Below, piece after piece: positions 1 through 6,355 of a DNA stretch of 7,050 nt. Each line of letters begins with the position of its first letter. Position 1 is the first letter of the stretch. Source of the stretch: Candidatus Faecivivens stercorigallinarum (GTDB taxonomy: Bacteria > Bacillota > Clostridia > Oscillospirales > Ruminococcaceae); assembly GCA_018715465.1 (NCBI GenBank), contig DVLN01000144.1, positions 1-7,050 on the forward strand, written 5' to 3'. The position numbers and the translations under genes were made by a program. The notes below the pieces were generated by a model. It did not search any database. It had not been told where the DNA came from and saw only the letters and a list, made by a program, of their open reading frames with translations.

Positions 1-270
1 TGCGATAGTCTGACTGCCCATAAACCCTTCATGAAACAACGGGATACCTGCCGGCTGTCCATCCACCAGAATTCTCCCCGGATGTTCCGGGTCAATTGGT
101 TTTCTACTGCCCAGCCAGAAACAGCCGGACATTCTTCTATCAATCATATAACTACGCCTGTCGACATCATCAATATTCCAAACCAACTTCTCCTGTGGAT
201 AAATCACCGGAGAATCCTGGCTGGCGCTGATCGCTTCATTTAGAATCTTCTCAGTTGCATCTACAGCCAT
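1..270 (-). CDS. Unrecognised protein, N-terminal 90 codons (runs off the window)
   Basis: An open frame reads from an ATG at 268-270 to the window edge with no stop, so only the N-terminal 90 residues are visible. I do not recognise the family. The start is supported by AAAGG at 280-284, 9 bases upstream of the ATG; no in-frame alternative nearby has a better site. There is no signal peptide or membrane segment: the N-terminus (MAVDATEKILNEAISAS) is polar and looks like an amphipathic helix. It is followed by a region rich in charged and aromatic residues (LVWNIDDVDRRSYMIDRR at about 29-46, then GCFWLGSRKP at 49-58). Residues 65-73 read GRILVDGQP, a beta-hairpin-like segment. It lies downstream of the GH3 gene on the same strand, across a 121-base gap holding a stem-loop, so it may be the last gene of the locus or the first of another unit. 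A role in carbohydrate metabolism is suggested by position only. Confidence 0.72.
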   Translation of the reverse strand, partial: MAVDATEKILNEAISASQDSPVIYPQEKLVWNIDDVDRRSYMIDRRMSGCFWLGSRKPIDPEHPGRILVDGQPAGIPLFHEGFMGSQTIA

Positions 271-330
271 ATTTTTTATCCTTTCTCGTAAGTTCTCATA
301 AATCAAATTAACAATGAACGGACTTTATAA

Positions 331-364
331 GCGGCCAGAACCACCGTCTGACAGTTCTGGCCGC
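331..364 (-). terminator. Perfect 11-bp GC-rich stem-loop after the GH3 gene; possible weak terminator
   Basis: Bases 331-341 (GCGGCCAGAAC) and 354-364 (GTTCTGGCCGC) are exact reverse complements around a 12-base loop. The structure begins 27 bases after the GH3 stop codon and ends 60 bases before the next start codon. In the direction of transcription the stem is followed by TTATAAAGTC, which is a poor U-tract. An intrinsic terminator is therefore only possible; it could instead be a 3'-end stabilising or processing hairpin that allows partial read-through. The remaining bases up to the next gene contain no convincing -35/-10 pair. Confidence 0.55.
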
Positions 365-391
365 CGCTAACCTCCTGAACAAGAAAAAGCG

Positions 392-3238
392 TTATCTAAC
401 AAAGCGGGATTTCATGATAATCAATAGGTTATTGGCAGCGCATCTCTGCACATCCCCACGGCAGATCCGCCGAACACTGTTGAACCGTCCACGATAGGTG
501 ATAACATGTCCATCACCCGAAACAGTTCCGATCTCCTGATCCAGCGGCTGGTAGAAAGGATTGAAATTCTGCGGATCCTTCATGAATTCCTTCATGCCGT
601 TTGCTTTGACAAAGACGGGTTCTCCATCTACCAGAATCTTTCCATCCACTACAGCGGCAGTATGTCCGTCTGCAAGCCCGACACTGATCTGTTCATCGCC
701 GTCGGCACAGGGCTCAAACGAATTCCAACGGGCAGTATACGCCGGCAAAAAGGGAATTTCCTTTTCCATTACAACCTGTCCACGTTCATCAAACAGCGGG
801 GAAACCGTCTCGACTTCCTGAAGAATGTTGAGTACACGAGATTTGCCGCCCGGCATGATCAGGTCATTGCCGGCATGCATCGAGATCCAGGGAGTGCTGC
901 TGCCGCCATTCCAGTCGGTCATGATCAGGCCTTCAAAGCCCCACTCACCCCGCGCCAGATTGGTGCACAGGTCAAAACTGTCAGCGGTCGGAACGCCATT
1001 GATCAGGTTATAGGAGGTCATGATGCTCCACGGCTGAGATTCTTCAATCGCAATCTTGAACGGTTCAAGGTAGATTTCTCTGAGGGCACGCTGACCGACA
1101 ATCGAATTGGACATGTGACGGTTGAGCTCCTGGTTGTTGGCGGCATAGTGTTTGATACAGCCGCCGCAGCCGGGTACGCTCTGGATGCCCTGAATCATGG
1201 CCGCCGCCATCTTGCCGGCTACCAGCGGATCTTCTGAATAGTATTCAAAGTTGCGTCCGCACATCGGGTCACGCTGGATATTGATACCAGGGCCGAGTGC
1301 AAGCGCAATCTGCAAGGCTTCCATGTCCTTCGCCATCCCGTATCCGACTTTTTCCATCACCACAGGGTCAAATGACTGGGCCAGGAGGGTTCCGACCGGC
1401 CATGCGGTGCAGAAATGGTACACCGTCGTTTTTTCACCGGTGTCCAGCTTGGTTGCCTCGAACTGCTGGGTCACGCGGATACCGCCGGGACCGTCGGCCA
1501 GAACGATCGAAGGGATACCGAAGGTATCTTCCATCTGGTGGGTTGTTTCGCCCGCCGCACCAGGAACCGATTCCGAGCTTGCACCGACAACAGGATGGTC
1601 AGCATCTGCTACACCCCAACCGGTTCCGCAGCAGAGATCTGCAAGCTGTGCGTTGGACAGCTGGGCGACAAATTCTTCCATGGAAACCAATCCGTTATGG
1701 ACATCGACCAGTTTCCAGTCAGCTTTCGGTACAACGCTGACCTTTTCATACGGCATAGCGGGCTGATAGGATGCGTCTGTCGTATAGGTAACCACCGATT
1801 CATCGGCATAAGGAGAACGGCCGTCCACTGTTTCCGGCATCTTTTCCAGCTGCAATACCGCAACGCCATTCCATTTTTCCTCGTCCGGGCGCACAGTCCA
1901 GCCTTTCAGCTGTTCCAGCGTCTCTTTCAGCGGCAATGCGACATCCACTGTGCGGATGCAGCGGGTTTCGGGAACCGACAGGCTGCAAACCGGGAGGGTA
2001 TCGCGGGAAGAGGTCCCGACGCTGATATGATAACTGCCGGCAGACAGAATATAACCGCCATGCTGTTCACTGTAGGAAGCAAGTGCTCTGACCGAAACAG
2101 AGATTTCAACTGTCTGCTGTTCTCCGGGCTGAAGGCAGCCGGTCTTCTGGAATCCTCTGAGTTCTTTTGCAGGCATATCCAGTTCTGTCACCGGAGCAGA
2201 AACATACAGCTGTACAACTTCCTTACCGGGGCAATGGCCAGTATTGGTCACCCGGACAGAGACTGTCAGCGTCTCTCCGTCCAAAGCCGCCTGATACTGG
2301 TCCAGTGCAAAAGTGGTATAGGAAAGACCGTAACCAAACGGATACCCCGGCCGTTTGTCAAATGTATCAAAGTAGCGGTATCCGACATAGATTCCCTCAG
2401 GATACGGCGCCTGAATCGGGTCTTTCAGGAAAACGTCCGATGTCGGATAATCCTGATATTTTTCTGCCCAGGTAGCGGTCAGCTTACCCGAAGGAGTGAC
2501 ACGCCCGGTCAGAATATCCAACACTGCTTTGCCGCCCTCCTGTCCGGCCTGCCCCATCAGCAGGATCGCGTCCGCTTCAGACTGGTTCAGATCTTCAACT
2601 GAGATCGGGCCGGCTACGTTCAAAATCACAACCAACCGGGCAAACAGCTTTCTGAGCAGCCGGAGATTTTCCTTTTCCGTCTCAGCCAGCCGGTAATCAC
2701 CGATTTCAACCGTCTTGCCGTCGATGGTCACCGTCTGGGTCATTGCACGGTCGTTTCCTTCACCCGAATTGCGGGAGATGACAAACAGCGCGGTATCGGT
2801 CTGATTGCAATACGGTTTTACCATCTCCTCAGTCAGTGTCTGTTCCGGGAACGCAAAAACAGACATGACATGATCTTTCTGTGCATCGCGGGCGCGGTCA
2901 TATTCAACCGCGTACTCACGCAGCAAAGCACTGCTGACAACCGTATATTCATCCTCCATCGCATTCAGAACATTGATATGATAGCGGGGAGAAAGGTTGA
3001 TATTCGCGTCACCGCCGCCGGAAAGTCCGCCATTGAACGGGTCGCCGGAACCTGTACCGCCGCGCACTGTCCGGGCAGCACCATTGCCAAACAGTGCGAC
3101 CGTCTGACCGGACGCCAGCGGAAGGACAGCGTTGTCATTTTTCAGCAGAACCATACCTTCTGCCGCCGCATGACGGGAAATCTCTGCTCCATTGATTTCC
3201 CGCTCGGACATTGGCGGGAAAACTTTTACATCAGCCAT
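392..3238 (-). CDS. Permuted family 3 glycoside hydrolase (beta-glucosidase/beta-xylosidase type), cytoplasmic
   Basis: This enzyme hydrolyses terminal non-reducing beta-linked sugars from oligosaccharides or glycosides by a retaining mechanism. The domain order is the reverse of most GH3 enzymes. The alpha/beta sandwich comes first (about residues 15-260; AAAEGMVLLKN near 24-34). A fibronectin III-like domain follows (about 305-410), and then the TIM-barrel domain (about 515-800). The likely nucleophile is Asp775 in LIMTDW (codon 914-916). The likely acid/base is Glu160 in SGEGNDR (codon 2759-2761). Substrate-pocket landmarks are DGPGGIR (582-588), GRNFEYYSEDP (661-671) and KHYAANN (696-702). 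This order is known from rumen and gut Firmicute beta-glucosidases. The C-terminal end GDVQRCAANN...IMKS resembles the usual end of this subgroup, so the gene looks intact. About 100 residues (820-920) after the barrel are unassigned. There is no signal peptide. The ATG has a strong AAGGAGGA 5 bases upstream. Glucose versus xylose specificity cannot be read from the sequence. Confidence 0.95.
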   Translation of the reverse strand: MADVKVFPPMSEREINGAEISRHAAAEGMVLLKNDNAVLPLASGQTVALFGNGAARTVRGGTGSGDPFNGGLSGGGDANINLSPRYHINVLNAMEDEYTVVSSALLREYAVEYDRARDAQKDHVMSVFAFPEQTLTEEMVKPYCNQTDTALFVISRNSGEGNDRAMTQTVTIDGKTVEIGDYRLAETEKENLRLLRKLFARLVVILNVAGPISVEDLNQSEADAILLMGQAGQEGGKAVLDILTGRVTPSGKLTATWAEKYQDYPTSDVFLKDPIQAPYPEGIYVGYRYFDTFDKRPGYPFGYGLSYTTFALDQYQAALDGETLTVSVRVTNTGHCPGKEVVQLYVSAPVTELDMPAKELRGFQKTGCLQPGEQQTVEISVSVRALASYSEQHGGYILSAGSYHISVGTSSRDTLPVCSLSVPETRCIRTVDVALPLKETLEQLKGWTVRPDEEKWNGVAVLQLEKMPETVDGRSPYADESVVTYTTDASYQPAMPYEKVSVVPKADWKLVDVHNGLVSMEEFVAQLSNAQLADLCCGTGWGVADADHPVVGASSESVPGAAGETTHQMEDTFGIPSIVLADGPGGIRVTQQFEATKLDTGEKTTVYHFCTAWPVGTLLAQSFDPVVMEKVGYGMAKDMEALQIALALGPGINIQRDPMCGRNFEYYSEDPLVAGKMAAAMIQGIQSVPGCGGCIKHYAANNQELNRHMSNSIVGQRALREIYLEPFKIAIEESQPWSIMTSYNLINGVPTADSFDLCTNLARGEWGFEGLIMTDWNGGSSTPWISMHAGNDLIMPGGKSRVLNILQEVETVSPLFDERGQVVMEKEIPFLPAYTARWNSFEPCADGDEQISVGLADGHTAAVVDGKILVDGEPVFVKANGMKEFMKDPQNFNPFYQPLDQEIGTVSGDGHVITYRGRFNSVRRICRGDVQRCAANNLLIIMKSRFVR

Positions 3239-3243
3239 GTTGT

Positions 3244-3251
3244 TCCTCCTT
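3244..3251 (-). promoter_or_regulatory. Shine-Dalgarno of the GH3 gene, overlapping the esterase stop codon
   Basis: On the minus strand the sequence reads TAAGGAGGAACAACATG. The TAA stop of the esterase (3250-3252) shares two bases with the AAGGAGGA ribosome binding site, and the GH3 ATG follows 5 bases later. This fixes the GH3 start. It also implies that the two enzymes are made from one transcript, probably with translational coupling. Confidence 0.85.
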
Positions 3252-4596
3252 ATTCGTGTTCGATATCAAGCATCTGAACGTTATGATCTTCCCAGCAGCA
3301 GGGGGCCCAATTGGGCAGCCCATCACCGTTGGGATCACCTGATTTTACAAAATTGCACCAGTAATCGCAGATCTGATCAGCCAGGCGCATATCCGCATCG
3401 GTCATCGGACGCCAGCACCGTCCAAGCGTGCGGAAGACATACCACAATTCGGACGAATGGAACGCACCCTGGTTGTCACCCGGAAGCTGACGGCAGAACT
3501 GATAGATATAAGCCGGTTTTCTTCCGTGCAACTGATTGATGAGGCTCCAGTTGACACAGCCGCAATAGATGGAAGAATTACGGCCGTCGGTACCCGGCTG
3601 GACCATCATATCATTCAGGCAACTGCCCAACATATACGGGATGTCCGGGTAATTTCCCTTTTCCAGCACCTCGTTGTAATCCGCAGTCAGCAGTACCCCA
3701 TCCATCACAGGTGTAAACGGTAGGCCCAAACCCATTCCGAACGATACCGGCATCAGCTGGAACAGCCCAGCCATCAGTTTCTCAGGGGAAAGGTCACGCA
3801 TCTGCTGTAAAGTCTCTGCCCCGCAGATCTCCATATATTTCCTTCCCAGCGTCAGTGCCTGTTCAAGGGTCCTGCTGCTGTTCATCCGGCCTTTATAGCT
3901 GCCGCCCGACTGCATAATGGCACCGGCAATCATGCCTTTTGTGAGCGGTGAGGACACCAGCGCCTGTACGCTCATCGCACCGGCTGACTGACCAAAAATC
4001 GTAATTTTATCCGGGTCGCCGCCAAATGCCGCGATATTTTCCCGCACCCATTCCAACGCGGCCAGCTGGTCATAAATGCCATAGTTACCGCAGCATCCGT
4101 CCGGGTCTTCTGTTTTCAGATCGGGATGGCAGAAAAATCCGAAAGCTCCCAACCGGTAGTTGATTGTAACCAGAATCACGCCTCTGCGTGCAAATCCTTC
4201 GCCGTCAAACTCGATTTCCGAGCCAAATCCGTTGAGAAAAGCTCCGCCATGAATATAAAATGCCACCGGCAGTTTTTCATCAGCAGAACTGGCAGGCGTC
4301 CAGATATTCAGATACAGGCAATCCTCGTCCATCTCCGGCATAAATGCAGGGTCTTCATAAAATTCTTTAGCATAGTTAATCCCGTTTCCATCGCGGGGCG
4401 GTTCCTGAACCGTCTGCCATGCGCGGTGAGAAAAAATATCCGCTTTACGAACACCACTCCAGCACTCCGGGCGTTGCGGCCTTTTCCAGCGCAGCTCACC
4501 AATTGGAGGTTTGGCATAGGGAACGCCGAAAAAGGTCGTATAACCCTCCCGCTGTACACCTTCCAGCAGGCCGTATTGTGTTTCAACTGTCAACAT
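3250..4596 (-). CDS. Type-B carboxylesterase (para-nitrobenzyl esterase-like), cytoplasmic
   Basis: This is an alpha/beta-hydrolase of the carboxylesterase/cholinesterase family that cleaves carboxylic ester bonds. Family landmarks appear in order. The N-terminal GVPYAKPPIGELRWKRP (24-40) is followed by EDCLYLNIWTP (91-101). The oxyanion-hole HGG is at 116-118. The nucleophile elbow GQSAG (202-206) carries Ser204 (codon 3985-3987). The likely catalytic histidine is His380 in FHSSELWYVF (codon 3457-3459). The acidic member normally sits in a G-T-N-K-D-E-G-like segment. Here that region reads GSCLNDM, with Asp329 in the expected Glu position, so the charge relay would be Ser-His-Asp. At 448 residues it is slightly shorter than typical members (about 480-550). 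There is no signal peptide, so it acts in the cytoplasm. The start has AAAGGAG 7 bases upstream. It follows the importer's binding protein by 81 bases and is coupled to the GH3 gene, so a role in de-esterifying an imported glycoside is likely but inferred. The acyl group is unknown. Confidence 0.93.
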   Translation of the reverse strand: MLTVETQYGLLEGVQREGYTTFFGVPYAKPPIGELRWKRPQRPECWSGVRKADIFSHRAWQTVQEPPRDGNGINYAKEFYEDPAFMPEMDEDCLYLNIWTPASSADEKLPVAFYIHGGAFLNGFGSEIEFDGEGFARRGVILVTINYRLGAFGFFCHPDLKTEDPDGCCGNYGIYDQLAALEWVRENIAAFGGDPDKITIFGQSAGAMSVQALVSSPLTKGMIAGAIMQSGGSYKGRMNSSRTLEQALTLGRKYMEICGAETLQQMRDLSPEKLMAGLFQLMPVSFGMGLGLPFTPVMDGVLLTADYNEVLEKGNYPDIPYMLGSCLNDMMVQPGTDGRNSSIYCGCVNWSLINQLHGRKPAYIYQFCRQLPGDNQGAFHSSELWYVFRTLGRCWRPMTDADMRLADQICDYWCNFVKSGDPNGDGLPNWAPCCWEDHNVQMLDIEHE

Positions 4597-4620
4597 GAAG
4601 ATACTCCTTTACTATAGCAA

Positions 4621-4656
4621 GAGGCCGGACACAGAATGATGTCCGTATCCGGCCTC
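4621..4656 (-). other. Intercistronic stem-loop between binding-protein and esterase genes
   Basis: Bases 4621-4629 (GAGGCCGGA) and 4648-4656 (TCCGGCCTC) form a perfect 9-bp stem. Two further pairs may form past one mismatch; the loop is about 18 bases. The structure starts 21 bases after the solute-binding protein stop codon and ends 24 bases before the esterase ATG. The bases after the stem (TTGCTATAGT) are not a good U-tract, so a full terminator is unlikely. A 3' stabilising or attenuating hairpin would let the binding protein be made in excess over the downstream enzymes, a common arrangement in importer operons. An alternative inner pairing, GGAC (4627-4630) with GTCC (4641-4644), is also possible. 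Confidence 0.55.
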
Positions 4657-4677
4657 GCAAAAATAACGCTATTTATA

Positions 4678-6312
4678 TTATCTTTCGAGATAACGATCGT
4701 ACGCAGCCTGGGTGATCTCGATTGCACGGGCGAGGTTCATACCCTGGATGGTGGAAATGTATTCATCCCAGCCAGTTTCGATATCCAGAACGCCAGTGAT
4801 GAACTGAGTCGAGTTTTCTTTCGCGTAGGTCTCGATGTCGGTCATGATTGCTGCACGTTCAACAGATTCTTCCTGGGTCAGAGACAGAGTCGGCAGTGTC
4901 CAGTCCTGACCAGCCGAGCTCCAGACATCGTAGGACTCGATATCCTTCTCCGGAACTGCTGCCAGCTCACGGGTCCAGTCATAGTAGCAGGCAATCGAGG
5001 ACGGAGGCATCAGGAAGTTTGCCTGTGCCTGCGAGAAGGAGTACTCCTCGTTTGCAAGGACCTTATCGGTGAAGGTGATGGTGCCGTCGTCCGCCATCGT
5101 ATAGGTATCGCCCTCTACGCCGTAGTTGGCAAGTCTTGCGCCATCCTCAGAGAAGAGGTAATCCAGCCAGCGCAGTGCCAGCTCCCAGTTCTCGCAGTTC
5201 GCAGAAACAGAGGTGGTGATACCGGTGGAGACATTACGGTAACGGAGGTGGAGTTCATCGCCTTCGTTGACGACAGGCGAGGTGACGGGAACGATGTACA
5301 TATCGGGGTCTTCGGAGGATGCTTCATACAGCGAAGGCATGGTATACATCGAGGTCCAAGCACCAGTCTTGCCAGTGATGACAGAAGTCATATCGACCAT
5401 GAACGCATCCTGAGCCATGAAGTCGGGGTCGATCAGTCCCTTTTCGAACCAGTCGTTCATCTTGGTCAGATATTCTCTCCAACCATCCATGCTGGGGCCC
5501 CAGTTGACCTTGCCGGTTTCATCCAGCTGCCAGGTTGCCCAAACTCCATAACCTGCGGACAGACTGCCGTTCATGGTATCAAATCCGTTGAAGGTCAGGC
5601 TCAGAGGTGCATAAGCACCCAGCTGATCCTTGAATCCGGTCAGTGCTGCTTCCCATTCATCGAAGGTGGTGGGAACTTCCATACCAAGCTCATCCAGCCA
5701 GTCTTTACGCATCTGCATGCCGTACCAGGGGCCCTGTTCCTCGGTGTAAACAGCATAGACACAAGCCAGCCGGCCAGAGTCAGTCTTGGTGTTGATCTCA
5801 ACCTCAGGATTTGCCAGCCGCAGGGACTGGTAGTTGGGCATGTATTCAGCGACCTTGTCGGTCAGGTCCATAAAGTAACCGTCATCAATACTTGCGTCCA
5901 GACCGTCACTGTAATAGTTTGCAACGCCGTAAACCATGTCGGGAATCTGGTTGGAAGCGATCATCAGGTTGAAGTTGGTGACAAAGTCAGAAGAGGAGTT
6001 CATCATCCAGTCAATATGAACACCTGTCTTTTCTTCCAGAGCCTGGAAAAATTCGTTGTCATTGTAGTCGTCAACAACGATCGAAGCATTGGCATCCAGC
6101 GAGATAAAATAAGAAAGGGATTCGCCGTCTGCAAGCGGAAGAGTAATCTCAGTAGAAGCAGGCTCGCCGCCGGCAGTGCTGCTTTCACCTTCAGCTGTGC
6201 TTCCGGTGCTGCTTCCAGTGCTGCTGTTATCCGAAGAGTTGCCGCAGCTGACCATTGAAGCAGCAAGCATCAGGGTCAGAAGAAGAGCAAGTGCCTTTTT
6301 GGAATTTTTCAT
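4678..6312 (-). CDS. ABC transporter extracellular solute-binding lipoprotein (CUT1 / LplA-YtcQ type)
   Basis: This is the substrate-capture component of an oligosaccharide ABC importer, anchored on the outer face of the membrane. The N-terminus is a lipoprotein signal: lysines at 2, 5 and 6, a hydrophobic stretch (ALALLLTLMLAA), then MVSC with the acylated cysteine at Cys23 (codon 6244-6246). A flexible Ser/Gly/Thr-rich linker follows (about 24-55). The mature part has features of large sugar-binding proteins: a segment near 117-130 (MIASNQIPDMVYGV), NDWFEKGLIDPDF in the middle, and the SEDGARLANYGVEGDTY segment in the C-terminal half. The last is characteristic of the LplA/YtcQ-like group. 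The length of 544 residues fits that group. The ATG at 6310-6312 has AGGAGGA 8 bases upstream. It lies 43 bases after the permease gene, in the usual permease-then-binding-protein order. The ligand cannot be named; the downstream esterase and GH3 genes suggest a beta-linked, possibly esterified, oligosaccharide. Confidence 0.93.
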   Translation of the reverse strand: MKNSKKALALLLTLMLAASMVSCGNSSDNSSTGSSTGSTAEGESSTAGGEPASTEITLPLADGESLSYFISLDANASIVVDDYNDNEFFQALEEKTGVHIDWMMNSSSDFVTNFNLMIASNQIPDMVYGVANYYSDGLDASIDDGYFMDLTDKVAEYMPNYQSLRLANPEVEINTKTDSGRLACVYAVYTEEQGPWYGMQMRKDWLDELGMEVPTTFDEWEAALTGFKDQLGAYAPLSLTFNGFDTMNGSLSAGYGVWATWQLDETGKVNWGPSMDGWREYLTKMNDWFEKGLIDPDFMAQDAFMVDMTSVITGKTGAWTSMYTMPSLYEASSEDPDMYIVPVTSPVVNEGDELHLRYRNVSTGITTSVSANCENWELALRWLDYLFSEDGARLANYGVEGDTYTMADDGTITFTDKVLANEEYSFSQAQANFLMPPSSIACYYDWTRELAAVPEKDIESYDVWSSAGQDWTLPTLSLTQEESVERAAIMTDIETYAKENSTQFITGVLDIETGWDEYISTIQGMNLARAIEITQAAYDRYLER

Positions 6313-6355
6313 GATTTGTTTCCTCCTGTTGTAAACGTAAAAGTGGATATGTCAA

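Noticed and set aside
271..330. A promoter for the gene starting at 270, with TTGTTA or TTGATT as -35.
   Set aside because: No -10 hexamer lies at 16-18 bases from either candidate, and better-placed AT-rich stretches overlap the ribosome binding site.
392..500. Possible frameshift or degraded C-terminus of the GH3 enzyme.
   Set aside because: The last residues (GDVQRCAANNLLIIMKS) match the usual ending of permuted Firmicute GH3 proteins as I know them, so the frame appears intact.
506..2602. Long plus-strand open frames (506-1237 and 1415-2602) opposite the GH3 gene.
   Set aside because: They lie in the same codon register as the GH3 gene and are explained by its codon bias. The GH3 protein carries full family motifs across the region, while the antisense translations do not resemble any family.
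6163..6222. Repetitive Ser/Gly/Thr codons that might be a tandem repeat.
   Set aside because: The units are irregular and fit an ordinary flexible linker behind a lipoprotein signal peptide.
4636..6258. A 540-codon plus-strand open frame covering nearly the whole binding-protein gene.
   Set aside because: It is in exact codon register with the minus-strand gene, so it stays open simply because the real gene avoids TTA, CTA and TCA codons. Its translation shows no recognisable domain, its start lies in the stem-loop, and no ribosome binding site fits.
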